DNA of 64,000 bases from Bradyrhizobium sp. CCBAU 53351 (GCF_015291745.1 NZ_CP030059.1:2569501-2633500), one strand, 5' to 3'. Numbered from the stretch's first letter, positions 1-10,171 are shown. The notes: generated from the sequence alone by a model not told the origin. Numbers and translations are program-made.

Positions 1-87
1 CCGTCCGTTGCCGCCCTGCTCGCCATCTCGACCGGGCTTGCGATCCTGATCCTCGCCGTCATCTGGTTCGTGTTCTTCCGGACCTGA
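1..87 (+). CDS. C-terminal end of a membrane protein (cut by window edge)
   Basis: The first 28 codons read in frame to a TGA at 85-87. The residues are almost all hydrophobic (a run rich in Leu, Ile, Ala and Val, then WFVFFRT), so this is probably a C-terminal transmembrane helix. The rest of the gene lies to the left of the window, so I cannot name it. It is followed by 230 bases without a gene. Confidence 0.55.
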   Translation, partial: PSVAALLAISTGLAILILAVIWFVFFRT

Positions 88-246
88 CGGCCAAATTCAC
101 GGGAAGGGCGGACCTTCCACTTGCCGCAGTCCGCGGCACATCTGCGCCCGTCCTGCTGCCGGCTCATCCGGCCGCAGGGCGGGCGCAGTCGCGTTGGCTG
201 CGAACACGGCGTATATGACCAAAAAGTAACGCGGCAGGTTCCCGGC

Positions 247-262
247 GTTCATATTCAGTTCA
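247..262 (+). promoter_or_regulatory. Tandem GTTCA repeats, candidate response-regulator binding site
   Basis: GTTCA occurs at 247-251 and again at 258-262, an 11-bp spacing on one face of the helix, with a third TTCA at 254. Direct half-sites 11 bp apart are the usual pattern for PhoP-type OmpR-family regulators. The site lies 56 bases before the GTG of the response regulator gene, so autoregulation is a reasonable guess. The surrounding gap (88-317) shows nothing else I can support. Confidence 0.3.
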
Positions 263-317
263 CGCCGGAATTGCTCATCTGGCGCAGTGTTGATGCGGCC
301 TATCTCTGGAGAGAAAC

Positions 318-983
318 GTGCGCCTGCTCGTTGTTGAGGACGACCCCGATCTCAATCGCCAGCTCACCAAGGCGCTGACCGACGCTGGCTATGTCGTCGA
401 TCGGGCCTTCGACGGGGAGGAGGGGCATTATCTCGGCGACAACGAGCCGTATGATGCCGTCGTGCTCGACATAGGTCTGCCGAAGAAGGACGGCATCTCG
501 GTGCTGGAGGCCTGGCGCCGCAACGGCCGCACCATGCCGGTCCTGATCCTCACCGCACGCGACCGCTGGAGCGACAAGGTGCAGGGCTTCGATGCCGGCG
601 CCGACGACTATGTCGCAAAACCGTTCCATCTGGAGGAAGTGCTGGCGCGCATCCGTGCGCTGCTGCGCCGCTCCACCGGCCATGCCCAGAGCGAGCTCAG
701 CTGCGGCCCCGTGACCCTCGACACCCGCACCGGCCGGGTCAGCGTTTCCGGCAATCCCGTCAAGATGACCTCGCACGAATATCGGCTTCTGGCCTACCTG
801 ATGCACCATTCCGGGCGTGTGGTGTCCCGCACCGAGCTGGTCGAGCACCTCTACGACCAGGACTTCGACCGCGACTCCAACACGATCGAAGTGTTCGTCG
901 GCCGCATCCGCAAGAAGCTCGACGTCGACATCATCCAGACCGTCCGCGGCCTCGGCTATCTCCTGACCCCGCCGGCCGCTTGA
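318..983 (+). CDS. OmpR/PhoP-family response regulator (FeuP/PhoP-like)
   Basis: A 221-residue two-domain response regulator. The N-terminal receiver domain (about 1-118) has the acidic pair ED near residue 7, the phosphoacceptor D51 in VVLDIGLP and the conserved lysine in AKPFH. The C-terminal winged helix (about 125-220) ends in the usual VRGLGYLL motif. Start is GTG, preceded by GGAGAGAAA as ribosome binding site. The next gene, 94 bases on, is a histidine kinase whose H-box is the HAIKTPL type of PhoQ/FeuQ kinases, so the two form a pair. By family this would resemble rhizobial FeuP, which controls envelope or osmotic functions; the actual signal is unknown. Confidence 0.93.
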   Translation: MRLLVVEDDPDLNRQLTKALTDAGYVVDRAFDGEEGHYLGDNEPYDAVVLDIGLPKKDGISVLEAWRRNGRTMPVLILTARDRWSDKVQGFDAGADDYVAKPFHLEEVLARIRALLRRSTGHAQSELSCGPVTLDTRTGRVSVSGNPVKMTSHEYRLLAYLMHHSGRVVSRTELVEHLYDQDFDRDSNTIEVFVGRIRKKLDVDIIQTVRGLGYLLTPPAA

Positions 984-1077
984 GGCGTTCCGGGGCTTGA
1001 CGGGCCGCCCCACAGGGGCCTTGGTCCGATCATGACCTCCGCCGCCCTGCCATCCTGCGCCTCCCGGGATCGTTCCG

Positions 1078-2454
1078 ATGGCCGCTAGCTCACTTGCCAA
1101 CCGACTGTTCCTGTCGGCGACCGCCTGGCTCGTGGTGATCCTGGCCATCACCGGCGTGGTGCTGTCGTCGGTCTACAAGAACGCCACGGAGCGCGCCTTC
1201 GACCGCCGGCTCAACCTCTATCTGCGCACCCTGATCGCGGAGGTCGCGACCCCCGACGAGCCGCCGGACCGCCAGTTCCAGTCGCTGGGCGAGCCCCTGT
1301 TCGAGCTGCCGCTGTCGGGCTGGTACTGGCAGATCACGCGGACCGACACCGAGAAGCCGGAAGTGCGGTCCTCGCGCTCGCTCTGGGACAAGAAGCTGCC
1401 GAAGCTGGAGGAGCAGGGCACCGAGCTCACCGCCGCCGGCATTCGCCTCGCCTATGTCGACGGGCCCGAGGGGCAGAATTTGCGCATGGTCGAACGTCCC
1501 GTCGATCTCGGCGCCGACGGCAAATTTCTCGTCAGCGTCGCCGGCGACGACACCGAGATTTTCGACGAGACGCGCAGCTTCGACTATTATCTCGGCGGCA
1601 CCTTCACCGCGCTTGGCATCGTGCTGCTGCTGACGACCGTGTTCCAGGTCCGCTTCGGCCTCGCACCGCTCAAGCGCATCTCGGAATCGATTGCCGATAT
1701 CCGCTCCGGGCGGGCGGAGCGGCTTGAGGGCGAATTCCCGGTCGAGATCGCGCCATTGGCGCGCGAGACCAACGCGCTGATCGATGCCAACCGCGAGATC
1801 GTCGAGCGCGCGCGGACCCATGTCGGCAATCTCGCCCACGCCATCAAGACGCCGCTCTCGGTGATCGTCAACGAGGCCGGCGCCCACATTGCCGATCCGT
1901 TCGCAGCCAAGGTGATGGAGCAGGCGGACGTGATGCGCGACCAAGTCGCCCATCATCTGGAGCGCGCGCGCATCGCGGCGCGGGTCTCCGTGGTCGCGAC
2001 CGTGACGGAGGTGGCGCCTGCCATCGAGGCGCTGCGGCGGACCATGGAGAAGATCCATCGTGATCGCGGCATCGTGGTCGAGGCCAAGGCGGATCATTCG
2101 GCGAAATTTCGCGGCGAGCGCCAGGATCTGGAGGAGATGGTCGGCAATCTCGTCGACAACGCCTGCAAATGGGCGGCCTCGCGCGTCTTCATCGAGGTCC
2201 TCGTGGAGGCGCCGCACCAGGCGGGGGTGGGCCCGCGGCTGCGGATCATCGTCGATGACGACGGCCGCGGGCTGTCGGAGGCCGAGCGCGCCCAGGTCTC
2301 CCGGCGCGGCCAGCGGCTCGACGAGTCCAAGCCCGGATCGGGGCTGGGGCTGTCGATCGTGACCGACCTTGCCGCGCTCTACGGCGGCAGCCTCTCGCTC
2401 GGTGGCGCGCCGACCGGCGGCCTGCGGGCCGAACTGGTCCTTCCGGGAATATAA
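1078..2454 (+). CDS. Sensor histidine kinase (PhoQ/FeuQ-like)
   Basis: A 458-residue membrane kinase paired with the response regulator just upstream. Transmembrane helices lie at about residues 13-33 and 172-190 and enclose a periplasmic sensor domain of about 140 residues. A HAMP-like linker follows, then the phosphoacceptor H254 in LAHAIKTPL, the N-box NLVDNACKWA and the G-box GSGLGLSIV near the C terminus. The sensor domain has many acidic residues, which is compatible with cation sensing in the PhoQ style; that is inference. An ATG at 1032 is out of frame, so 1078 is the first usable start. Confidence 0.92.
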   Translation: MAASSLANRLFLSATAWLVVILAITGVVLSSVYKNATERAFDRRLNLYLRTLIAEVATPDEPPDRQFQSLGEPLFELPLSGWYWQITRTDTEKPEVRSSRSLWDKKLPKLEEQGTELTAAGIRLAYVDGPEGQNLRMVERPVDLGADGKFLVSVAGDDTEIFDETRSFDYYLGGTFTALGIVLLLTTVFQVRFGLAPLKRISESIADIRSGRAERLEGEFPVEIAPLARETNALIDANREIVERARTHVGNLAHAIKTPLSVIVNEAGAHIADPFAAKVMEQADVMRDQVAHHLERARIAARVSVVATVTEVAPAIEALRRTMEKIHRDRGIVVEAKADHSAKFRGERQDLEEMVGNLVDNACKWAASRVFIEVLVEAPHQAGVGPRLRIIVDDDGRGLSEAERAQVSRRGQRLDESKPGSGLGLSIVTDLAALYGGSLSLGGAPTGGLRAELVLPGI

Positions 2455-2614
2455 TCCCTTGTTCCGACGTGGCTTTTCGATCCCGCCCAAGGCCTGCGGA
2501 CGCCAACCGAGGGGATTCGACCCGACTTCCTAAACGGCTTCTTAAGTGGGCCCTCCTATGATCGCGCCCGGACGCATCCCATGTCCGCCATTTTACCGTG
2601 CATTACCCGGGCGC

Positions 2615-4015
2615 ATGAGCCAGACATCGATCGAGCGGCTGAGGGAATATCTCGCGCAGCTCCCGCCGCAGTCGCAGGCGCTGCTGATGCGGGAGTTCGA
2701 GCGTGCGCTCGATCGCGGCCAGGACACCGCGGTGGCGACCCTCGTGCTCGAGCAGTTGCGCAAGATCGTCCGCAAGACCGAAGCCGAAGAAGCCCCGCCG
2801 CCGCGCACGGATGATCTGTCGCGGCTGCTGTTCCAGGTGCTGGAACCCTTCCTGGTCGAAGCCGGCACCCCGATCCGGGTCGGTCAGATCCGCCGCTCTT
2901 CGCTGCAGCCGATCTGGCAATGGCTCGGCCGCGACGGCGCGCCGGACAAGGTCAACGAATTCGAGGCCGCGCTGGCGCGTATGCCCGCCGACAGTGCGGG
3001 GCAGGTCGAGGCCTTGGCGCAGAAGCTCCAAGCGGTGGCTGCGGACGCCATTTTCGAGCTGACGGGTCCCGGCGGCGGCGACAAATCGCGCGCGCTGGCC
3101 CGGGTCGGCCCGCCCAACGTGATCGAGGACCTCTACTCGATCGGAGCGGTGCTGCAGGTCCGGGAGGCCATTGCCGGCCTGAACGAGAAGCTGCCGCGGA
3201 CCTTGCGCGCCTTCGGCGATTCCCAGATCGCCTCGGTGACGTCGGCGCTCAACATTCCGGTGCTCCAGACGCCGCAGATGCTGCCCTTCGCGCTGTCGAT
3301 CGTGGTGCAGCGGATGACCGCGCCGTGGCAGATCATCCGCCTCGCCATCAAGATTGCCGCCTCCGACGACGAGATCCGCGTTGCGGCGACGCCTTACGGC
3401 GTCGCGGTCACGATCGCGCTGCACGATCTGTCCTGTGTCGCCGCCACCCTGCGCATGGACATCAAGCGCGGCCATTTCGACAACGTGGCCGGCAACCTCA
3501 AGACGTTGCACGATGGCGTGCGGGGCCTGCGCACCGAGCTCGACCTGCGCAACGATTCCGCCTGGGGCAAGCAGCTGACCTCGATCCGAGCCGACATCTC
3601 CAACGCGCTGCAATCCGAGATCGACAGCGTTCCCGGTCGCGTCCGCCGCATCCTGCGCCAGCGCCCCGAGAAGGACATTCCACCGGGCGCGCGCATCGAC
3701 AGCACCGAGGTTGAGGAAACCGTGGCGCTGATCGATTTCGTCGCGACCTGCCGCAATTATGCGAGCGAGCTTGCGATCAACGAGGTGACGCTGCGCACCT
3801 ATTCCGATCTCCAGCAATACGTCGAACGTTCGACCGAGCAGCTGGTGCAGTCGTTGCGCGCCGCCGACCACAAGGTCCGCACCTACAGGCAGCAGCAGGT
3901 CGACGCCGCGATTCGCTTCTGCCAGGTGCTGTTTGGCGACGACTACGCCTCGCTGATGAGTCGGGCCGCGCAGAACGCCGCGACGGGCGAGCGCAAATCG
4001 TCGCGCGCAAGCTGA
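2615..4015 (+). CDS. Conserved hypothetical protein, helical, soluble
   Basis: A 466-residue protein I do not recognise. The frame is open from 2546, but the proline-rich first 23 codons look like leader sequence, and the protein-like part begins with MSQTSIERLREYL at 2615. There is no signal peptide and no clear membrane helix. Composition and heptad-like Leu/Ala/Arg patterns suggest an all-alpha protein; a run at about 210-290 (ALNIPVLQTPQMLPFALS onward) is the most hydrophobic part. It stands alone between the two-component pair and the cytochrome c maturation genes, so the context does not reveal its job. Confidence 0.75.
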   Translation: MSQTSIERLREYLAQLPPQSQALLMREFERALDRGQDTAVATLVLEQLRKIVRKTEAEEAPPPRTDDLSRLLFQVLEPFLVEAGTPIRVGQIRRSSLQPIWQWLGRDGAPDKVNEFEAALARMPADSAGQVEALAQKLQAVAADAIFELTGPGGGDKSRALARVGPPNVIEDLYSIGAVLQVREAIAGLNEKLPRTLRAFGDSQIASVTSALNIPVLQTPQMLPFALSIVVQRMTAPWQIIRLAIKIAASDDEIRVAATPYGVAVTIALHDLSCVAATLRMDIKRGHFDNVAGNLKTLHDGVRGLRTELDLRNDSAWGKQLTSIRADISNALQSEIDSVPGRVRRILRQRPEKDIPPGARIDSTEVEETVALIDFVATCRNYASELAINEVTLRTYSDLQQYVERSTEQLVQSLRAADHKVRTYRQQQVDAAIRFCQVLFGDDYASLMSRAAQNAATGERKSSRAS

Positions 4016-4114
4016 TTCAAGCGCATCTTTTCGTGATCACAATTTGTGGTTGACGGTGCCGATGGCGCGCCGTACGGTCCCGTGCAACTCCGGGGAACTT
4101 CTATTTGTGGGCGC

Positions 4115-4384
4115 ATGAAACCCGTTATCAGCTCGATCGAAATTGAGAACCGCATCATTGTTGCCAAGTATCAAAGACTGATGGTCGGCGCCAAGGTGGT
4201 GCTGATCGAGAAGGCAAGCGGTCGGCAATTGTCCGAGACCATCACCAGGGTTGCATCTCCGGTTCCGGTCGGCGCGCTGCGCATCAGACTGCCGGAGGCC
4301 GTCAAGCCGGGAACATACTTCCTGAAGGCCTTCAACGGGCACGGTGAGGACGCCGCGCAAAGTGCGGATTTCGAGATCGGCTAA
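4115..4384 (+). CDS. Small hypothetical protein, predicted beta-rich
   Basis: An 89-residue protein starting MKPVISSIEIENRIIV at 4115. The frame is open from 4046, but the upstream residues are not protein-like. Alternating hydrophobic residues and the closing pattern PGTYFLKAFNGHGED with SADFEIG resemble an IPT/Ig-like or similar beta-sandwich module, as if it were a single extracellular-type domain without a signal peptide. I cannot assign a function. It lies 131 bases before ccmI. Confidence 0.55.
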   Translation: MKPVISSIEIENRIIVAKYQRLMVGAKVVLIEKASGRQLSETITRVASPVPVGALRIRLPEAVKPGTYFLKAFNGHGEDAAQSADFEIG

Positions 4385-4515
4385 GCCGTTGGTCTTCCAC
4401 CGTTTCGAGACCGTGCGCGGTCGCGCCGAATTGACAATTGTCAATTGCCGCATCGTCCGGCCGTGGTGTAAAGCCACCTATGGGCGCGGTTCGTGCGCTG
4501 CCGGAAGCTTGCCAG

Positions 4516-5622
4516 ATGACGCTATGGTTCGTGTTCGCGCTGATGACGGTCGCGGCGATTTTCGCCGTGCTTTGGCCGCTTGGCCGCAAGGGACGCGCGC
4601 AAGATCAAGGTAGCGAGGTCGCGGTCTACAAGGACCAGCTGGCCGAGGTCGAGCGTGATCTCGCCGCAGGCTTGATTCCGGCCCCGGACGCCGAGGCTGC
4701 GCGCGTCGAGATCAGCCGCAGGCTGCTTGCCGCGGCCGCCAGCGAGCCCGCGGTGGCACCGACGTCCAATCTGAAATGGCGCCGCGCCGCGGCCGTAGCG
4801 GCGCTCGCCGGCCTGCCGCTCGTTGCGATCGCCGTCTACATGCCGCTCGGCTCGCCCAAGCTCCAGGACTTCCCGCTGGCACAACGCGAGCGCGCGCCGG
4901 GCAAGGCGCAGTCGCTCGAGAATCTCGTCGAGCAGGTCCAGCAGCATCTGGAGAAGAATCCCACCGACGGGCGCGGCTGGAACGTGCTTGCGCCGGTGCT
5001 GCAGCGGCTCGGCCGTTTCGACGACGCCGTGCGCGCCTATCGCAGCTCGCTCACCTACAATGGCGAGAGCGCGGAGCGCCGGGCCGATCTCGGCGAGGCG
5101 CTCTCGGCCGCCGCCGGCGGCGTGGTGACCGCCGAGGCCAAATCCGAATTCGACCGTGCCCACGCCCTGGACGCCGAGGATCCCAAGGCGAACTACTTCC
5201 TGGGTCTTGCCGCCGAGCAGGACGGCCGCAAGGACGATGCTGCCAATATCTGGCGCGCGCTGCTCTCGAAAGCGCCCGCGGATGCGCCGTGGCGTGCCCT
5301 GGTGCAGACCTCGCTGGCGCGGGTCGGCGGCGGTGGCACGATGCCCGCGTTGTCCGACGAGACGATTGCCGCTTCCAAGGACATGGCCGAAGGCGATCGC
5401 AACGCGATGGTGCGCGGCATGGTCGAGCGCCTCGCCACCCGGTTGAAGCAGAACGGCGACGACGTCGAGAGCTGGCTGCGCCTGGTGCGCGCCTATCTCG
5501 TGATGGGCGAGCGGGACAAGGCGATGGGGGCATCAGTCGATGCCCGGCAGGCGGTTGCCAGCGATGCCGAGCGGCTTCGCCAGCTCAACGAAGGCCTCAA
5601 GACGCTCGGGCTCGGCGGATGA
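4516..5622 (+). CDS. ccmI: Cytochrome c maturation protein CcmI (CycH)
   Basis: CcmI (CycH in Bradyrhizobium) delivers apocytochrome c to the heme ligation complex at the periplasmic face of the inner membrane. The 368-residue protein starts [16 protein letters not shown], a first membrane helix. It has a cytoplasmic loop (about 25-90) and a second helix near 92-115 ending in VYMPLGSP. A periplasmic tail with TPR-like repeats (about 140-360, for example [14 protein letters not shown]) binds apoprotein tails. I took 4516 rather than the upstream TTG at 4438 because the helix begins there. It is first in the run ccmI-ccmE-ccmF-ccmH, the cycHJKL order of B. japonicum. Confidence 0.93.
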   Translation: MTLWFVFALMTVAAIFAVLWPLGRKGRAQDQGSEVAVYKDQLAEVERDLAAGLIPAPDAEAARVEISRRLLAAAASEPAVAPTSNLKWRRAAAVAALAGLPLVAIAVYMPLGSPKLQDFPLAQRERAPGKAQSLENLVEQVQQHLEKNPTDGRGWNVLAPVLQRLGRFDDAVRAYRSSLTYNGESAERRADLGEALSAAAGGVVTAEAKSEFDRAHALDAEDPKANYFLGLAAEQDGRKDDAANIWRALLSKAPADAPWRALVQTSLARVGGGGTMPALSDETIAASKDMAEGDRNAMVRGMVERLATRLKQNGDDVESWLRLVRAYLVMGERDKAMGASVDARQAVASDAERLRQLNEGLKTLGLGG

Positions 5623-5659
5623 CGATGTCGGGACGAGAGCAGCGGAGAACGGATACGCC

Positions 5660-6187
5660 ATGACGCGCAAGCAGCGACGTATGACCATCATCGGCGGCTC
5701 GCTCGCCGTGCTCGCGCTCGCGGCCGCGCTGGTGCTCAACGCCCTTCGCGACTCCATCGTGTTCTTCTCGACGCCAACCATGGTCGCCGAGAAGCACGTC
5801 GAGCCGGGCAAGCGGTTTCGTCTCGGCGGGCTGGTGCAGCCCGGCTCGCTGCAGCGCGGGGACAATCTCGCGGTGAGTTTCGAGGTCGCCGACGGCAACG
5901 CCAAGCTGCCGGTGGCCTACAAGGGCATCCTGCCGGACCTGTTCCGCGAGGGGCAGGGCGTCGTCGCCGAGGGCGCGCTCGACGCCAATGGCGTGTTCAA
6001 GGCAGATACCGTGCTTGCCAAGCACGACGAGACCTACATGCCCAAGGACGTTGCCGATGCCCTGAAGAAGCAGGGGCACTGGAAGGACGATTACGGCGGC
6101 AAGCCTTCCGACGGCGGCAAGACGTCTGACGCAGGCAAGCCCGCGGCGACGACCGCGCAGGGCAATCCGCAGGGAGCAGTGCGGTGA
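5660..6187 (+). CDS. ccmE: Heme chaperone CcmE (CycJ)
   Basis: CcmE carries heme covalently in the periplasm between the CcmABCD exporter and the CcmF/H ligase. The 175-residue protein has an N-terminal anchor (about 9-28), a beta-barrel OB-fold and the heme-binding motif [10 protein letters not shown], with the histidine at residue 122 and the conserved tyrosine at 126. The C-terminal tail after about 145 is rich in Gly, Lys and Ser and is probably disordered. The frame is open from 5540, but [10 protein letters not shown] at 5660 is the normal CcmE start. The stop overlaps the GTG start of ccmF by four bases. Confidence 0.95.
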   Translation: MTRKQRRMTIIGGSLAVLALAAALVLNALRDSIVFFSTPTMVAEKHVEPGKRFRLGGLVQPGSLQRGDNLAVSFEVADGNAKLPVAYKGILPDLFREGQGVVAEGALDANGVFKADTVLAKHDETYMPKDVADALKKQGHWKDDYGGKPSDGGKTSDAGKPAATTAQGNPQGAVR

Positions 6188-8166
6188 TCGCAGAATCCGG
6201 ACATTACGCGCTGGTGCTGGCGCTTGGGCTCGCACTGATCCAATCCGTCGTGCCCCTGATCGGCGCGCGCCTGCACGACGTCGCGCTCATGAACGTGGCG
6301 CGCTCCGCGGCGCTGGCGCAACTGCTGTTCGTCGGCGCCTCGTTCACAGCGCTCGTGATGCTGCACGTGAACTCGGATTTCTCCGTTGCCAACGTCTACG
6401 AGAATTCCCACTCGATGAAGCCGCTGCTCTACAAGATCACCGGCGTGTGGGGAAACCATGAAGGCTCGATGCTCCTGTGGGTCTCGATTCTGGCCTTGTT
6501 CGGCGGGCTGGTTGCCGCCTTCGGCAATAATCTGCCGCTGTCGCTGCGCGCACATGTGCTCGCCGTCCAGGCCTGGGTCGCCAGCGCCTTCTATCTCTTC
6601 ATCCTCGTAACCTCGAACCCCTTCCTGCGCATCGCGAGCCCGCCGATCGAGGGACGCGATCTCAATCCGGTGCTCCAGGACATCGGGCTCGCCGTTCATC
6701 CGCCGATGCTCTATCTCGGCTATGTCGGCTTCTCGATCTCGTTCTCCTTCGCCATCGCGGCGCTGATGGAGGGGCGGATCGACGCGGCCTGGGCGCGCTG
6801 GGTGCGGCCGTGGACGCTGGTCGCGTGGATCTTCCTCACGCTCGGCATCGCCATGGGATCGTACTGGGCCTATTACGAGCTCGGCTGGGGCGGCTGGTGG
6901 TTCTGGGATCCGGTCGAGAACGCCTCGCTGATGCCGTGGCTCTCCGGCACGGCGCTGCTCCATTCGGCGCTGGTGATGGAGAAGCGTAACGCGCTGAAGG
7001 TCTGGACCATCCTGCTCTCGATCCTGACCTTCTCGCTGTCGCTGCTCGGCACCTTCCTGGTGCGTTCGGGCGTCATCACCTCGGTGCACGCCTTCGCCAC
7101 CGACCCCACCCGCGGCGTGTTCATCCTGCTGATCCTCTGCCTGTTCATCGGCGGCAGCCTGTCGCTGTTCGCGGGCCGTGCCAGCTCGTTGAAGCAGGGC
7201 GGCCTGTTCGCGCCGATCTCGCGCGAGGGCGCGCTGGTCCTGAACAATCTGCTGCTTACGGTCGCCTGCGCCGTCGTGCTGTTCGGCACGCTCTATCCGC
7301 TGGCGATGGAGATGCTCGCCGACTTCAAGATGTCGGTCGGTGCACCCTTCTACAACCTGACCTTCGCGCCGCTGTTCGCCCTGTTGCTGCTTGCCGTGCC
7401 GTTCGGGCCGATGCTGGCGTGGAAGCGCGGCGATTTGCTCGGCGTGACGCAGCGTCTGCTGGCTGCAGGCGTTGCCGGGCTCGTGGCCGTCGCCGTCGCC
7501 TGGGGCTGGGCAACGGGCGGCAGCACGCTGGCGCCGCTCGCGATCGGGCTTGGCGTCTTCGTCATCGCCGGCGCCATCACCGACATCGTCGAGCGGACCG
7601 GCCTCGTGCGGCTGCCGTTCGCAACGGTGCTGCACCGGGCCCGCGGCCTGCCGCGCTCGGCCTGGGGCACGGCGTTTGCGCATGCCGGCCTCGGTGTCGC
7701 GCTGATCGGGATCGTCTGCGAGACCACCTGGAACAGCGAACACATCGCGACGATGAAGCAGAACGACGTCGCTCACATCGCCGGCTTCGACGTCAAGCTC
7801 GACGGACTGCTGCAGCGTCAGGGCCCGAACTTTCGCGAGATGATCGCGCAGTTCAACGTCAGCCGCGACGGCGCCCCGCTCAGCGTCATGACGCCGTCCA
7901 AGCGCAGCTTCACCACCCGCGGCTCCTCGACCACCGAGGCCGCGCTGCTGACGCGCGGCGCCAGCCAGCTCTACATTTCGCTCGGCGACGCCAATGCCGA
8001 GGGCGCCATCGCCGTACGCATCTACTACAAGCCGATGGTGCTCATGATCTGGTGGGGGCCGGTGCTGATGGCGTTCGGCGGCGTGCTGTCGCTGTCCGAC
8101 CGGCGCCTGCGGGTCGGCGCGCCGAAGCCGGCGCGGGCCAAGCAGCGCCTCCAGCCGGCGGAGTGA
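6184..8166 (+). CDS. ccmF: Heme lyase subunit CcmF (CycK)
   Basis: A 660-residue polytopic membrane protein, the catalytic core of the system I cytochrome c heme ligase. The tryptophan-rich WWD signature, [15 protein letters not shown], lies at about residues 233-248 and presents heme at the periplasmic face. Many membrane helices and conserved histidines surround it. The start is GTG at 6184, inside the ccmE stop (GTGA), which implies translational coupling. The length fits the family (about 640-670). A 771-codon open frame on the opposite strand here is a shadow. Confidence 0.96.
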   Translation: MIAESGHYALVLALGLALIQSVVPLIGARLHDVALMNVARSAALAQLLFVGASFTALVMLHVNSDFSVANVYENSHSMKPLLYKITGVWGNHEGSMLLWVSILALFGGLVAAFGNNLPLSLRAHVLAVQAWVASAFYLFILVTSNPFLRIASPPIEGRDLNPVLQDIGLAVHPPMLYLGYVGFSISFSFAIAALMEGRIDAAWARWVRPWTLVAWIFLTLGIAMGSYWAYYELGWGGWWFWDPVENASLMPWLSGTALLHSALVMEKRNALKVWTILLSILTFSLSLLGTFLVRSGVITSVHAFATDPTRGVFILLILCLFIGGSLSLFAGRASSLKQGGLFAPISREGALVLNNLLLTVACAVVLFGTLYPLAMEMLADFKMSVGAPFYNLTFAPLFALLLLAVPFGPMLAWKRGDLLGVTQRLLAAGVAGLVAVAVAWGWATGGSTLAPLAIGLGVFVIAGAITDIVERTGLVRLPFATVLHRARGLPRSAWGTAFAHAGLGVALIGIVCETTWNSEHIATMKQNDVAHIAGFDVKLDGLLQRQGPNFREMIAQFNVSRDGAPLSVMTPSKRSFTTRGSSTTEAALLTRGASQLYISLGDANAEGAIAVRIYYKPMVLMIWWGPVLMAFGGVLSLSDRRLRVGAPKPARAKQRLQPAE

Positions 8167-8170
8167 TCCG

Positions 8171-8653
8171 ATGCGCCGGATGATGGCTGCGTTCGCCGTG
8201 CTGATGCTGCTGGCTTTGCCTGCGGCCCACGCGGTGCAGCCCGACGAGATCATGTCGGATCCCGCCAAGGAAGCCCGTGCGCGCGAGCTGTCGCGCGAAC
8301 TGCGCTGCATGGTCTGCCAGAACCAGTCGATCGATGATTCCGATGCGCCGCTGGCGCGCGACCTGCGGCTCCTGGTGCGCGAGCGCATCGGCGCCGGCGA
8401 CAGCAATTCGCAGGTGCTCGACTTCCTGGTCGCGCGCTACGGCGAGTTCGTGCTGCTGAAGCCGCGCTTCGAGCGTCAGACTCTGGTGCTGTGGCTGCTC
8501 GGGCCGCTGCTGCTGATGGGGGGCGGCGTGGCACTGTGGCTGCAAATCCGGCGTCGCGCGCGTGATGGTGCCGATTTACCAGCGCCGCCACTCACGCCCG
8601 ATGAACAGGCACGGGTCGCGGCCTTGATGTCCGACGAAGCCAAATCTCCCTAG
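8171..8653 (+). CDS. ccmH: Cytochrome c maturation thioredoxin-like CcmH (CycL)
   Basis: A 160-residue membrane-anchored protein that keeps apocytochrome cysteines reduced for heme attachment. It has a signal peptide (about 1-21, ending AAHA), the redox motif LRCMVCQNQSI with Cys46 and Cys49, the conserved DSDAPLARDLR helix, and a C-terminal membrane helix at about 103-122. It starts 4 bases after ccmF. The ccmABC/G genes of the pathway are not in this window. Confidence 0.95.
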   Translation: MRRMMAAFAVLMLLALPAAHAVQPDEIMSDPAKEARARELSRELRCMVCQNQSIDDSDAPLARDLRLLVRERIGAGDSNSQVLDFLVARYGEFVLLKPRFERQTLVLWLLGPLLLMGGGVALWLQIRRRARDGADLPAPPLTPDEQARVAALMSDEAKSP

Positions 8654-8671
8654 CAACTCACGCGCCCTGGT

Positions 8672-8687
8672 TACGTAATGCTACGTA
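8672..8687. promoter_or_regulatory. Two TACGTA palindromes 10 bp apart
   Basis: TACGTA occurs at 8672-8677 and 8682-8687, in phase on the helix, between ccmH and the chemoreceptor gene and 91 bases before the latter. This could be a protein binding site. A GC palindrome (GGCGGCGCGCCGCC, about 8692-8705) follows and may end ccm transcription. I have no matching known regulator. Confidence 0.2.
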
Positions 8688-8777
8688 GACGGGCGGCGCG
8701 CCGCCGCGCGGTTCATGGTATTTTGACCTTTGTCTGGAAGCTTGTCGCGAGCTTTGATTCCAGACTCCGAGTCCCCG

Positions 8778-10121
8778 ATGTTCGCGAACAGCAATCTGAC
8801 GATCCGCTTCCTGGTCGGCGCCGTCGTCGCTGCATTATTGTTTCTGCTCGGCATTGGCGGCGGCACCGGCTTCATCGCGGTGCTCTATCTCAACAACGAG
8901 ATCACCAGCCTGTCCGCGGACTTCGCGGCGCTGAGCGGTCCTGCGCGCGATCACGCCATGCAGATCTATCAGCAGGCGCAGACCGCGTTCTCGTTTTTCC
9001 TGGCCGCCTGCGGCGTGATCGCAATCGTCGCCTTCGCGATCTGCCTCACCACCTGGTTCGCCGTCCGCAACGGCATCCTGAGTCCCCTGGCGGCGATCGT
9101 CCATGCGATGCGCGAGGTCGCCGACCAGAAGTTCGAGACATCAGTCCCGGGGCTCGGCCGCACCAACGAGATCGGCCTGCTGGCCGGCGCGCTGGAGGTC
9201 TTCAAGACCAACGGCATCGAGCGGCGCCATCTCACCGAACGGCAGCTGCACGAAGCGCAGCACCAGGCCGAGCGATCGAAATTTTTGGACGACCGGATCA
9301 AGCGCTTCAACGATCTCGTTGCCAGCGTCGTCGACAGCGTGGCGTCGTCGGCGGTGCATCTGAAGAGCAACGCCGAGACGCTGTCGCGAACGGCCAACGA
9401 CACCAGCACCAAGGCCAATGCGGTGGCGAGCGCCGCGAGCCAGGCCAGCGCCAGCGTGCAGACGGTGGCAGGCTCTGCCGGGGAGATGACGAATTCGATC
9501 GGCACGATCAGCCGCCGCGTCACGGACGCGACCCAGCGCGCCGAAGGCGCAGCGTCGCAGGCGGAGAAGAGCCGTGACACCATCCACACGCTGTCCGATG
9601 CCGCCGACAAGATCGGTGAGGTCGTACAGCTCGTGCAGGCGATCGCGTCGCAGACCAATCTGCTGGCGCTGAACGCCACCATCGAGGCGGCGCGGGCAGG
9701 GGAGGCCGGCAAGGGATTTGCGGTGGTCGCCTCCGAGGTGAAGACTCTGGCGCATCAGACCAGCAAGGCGACGGAGGAGATCACCTCCCATGTCGCCAGC
9801 ATTCAGGGCATCACAGCCGAGACCCGCGGCGCGATCGACGCCATCTCCAAGACGCTGTCTGAGATCTCGTCGATCATGTCCGGCATCGAGATCGACACCG
9901 CCCAGCAGCGTAACGCGACCCAGGAGATCACGCGCAGCGCCCAGGACGCCGCGCGCGGGACCCTCGACGTTTCCAACCATATCGTTCAGATCACCTCGAC
10001 CTCCGCAGAGACCGGCCGAATGGCCGCCGAGGCCAGGGATTCGGCGGTCGATCTGTCGCAGCAGGCCGAGACCCTGAAGCGCGAGGTCGACGAGTTCATC
10101 GTCAGCGTCAGGGCGAGCTAA
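8778..10121 (+). CDS. Methyl-accepting chemotaxis protein
   Basis: A 447-residue chemoreceptor. The start at 8778 ([15 protein letters not shown]) is preferred over an upstream TTG because the first helix follows directly. Membrane helices at about 10-35 and 70-95 enclose only about 35 periplasmic residues, too few for a classic ligand-binding domain. A HAMP domain (about 96-150) and a long cytoplasmic coiled coil follow. The hairpin tip carries the signature [20 protein letters not shown], which contacts CheA and CheW. The short sensor suggests detection of a membrane or energy state; this is inference. No che genes are nearby. Confidence 0.94.
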   Translation: MFANSNLTIRFLVGAVVAALLFLLGIGGGTGFIAVLYLNNEITSLSADFAALSGPARDHAMQIYQQAQTAFSFFLAACGVIAIVAFAICLTTWFAVRNGILSPLAAIVHAMREVADQKFETSVPGLGRTNEIGLLAGALEVFKTNGIERRHLTERQLHEAQHQAERSKFLDDRIKRFNDLVASVVDSVASSAVHLKSNAETLSRTANDTSTKANAVASAASQASASVQTVAGSAGEMTNSIGTISRRVTDATQRAEGAASQAEKSRDTIHTLSDAADKIGEVVQLVQAIASQTNLLALNATIEAARAGEAGKGFAVVASEVKTLAHQTSKATEEITSHVASIQGITAETRGAIDAISKTLSEISSIMSGIEIDTAQQRNATQEITRSAQDAARGTLDVSNHIVQITSTSAETGRMAAEARDSAVDLSQQAETLKREVDEFIVSVRAS

Positions 10122-10153
10122 GCACGTAAAAAGGCGCCTTTCGCGCCATCACG

Positions 10154-10171
10154 GGAACTTGGTTAAGTTCC
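10154..10171. promoter_or_regulatory. Perfect 7-bp inverted repeat upstream of degP
   Basis: GGAACTT (10154-10160) and AAGTTCC (10165-10171) form a perfect inverted repeat with a 4-base spacer. It lies 33 bases after the chemoreceptor stop and 170 bases before the protease gene. No T-run follows, so a terminator is less likely than a dyad operator. GGAAC also resembles the -35 of EcfG promoters, but there is no good -10 (GTT) at 16-17 bases. The rest of 10122-10341 shows nothing definite. Confidence 0.3.

Noticed and set aside
6091..8406. A 771-codon frame opposite ccmF
   Set aside because: The plus strand has ccmF with the WWD motif; the other frame has no domain pattern.
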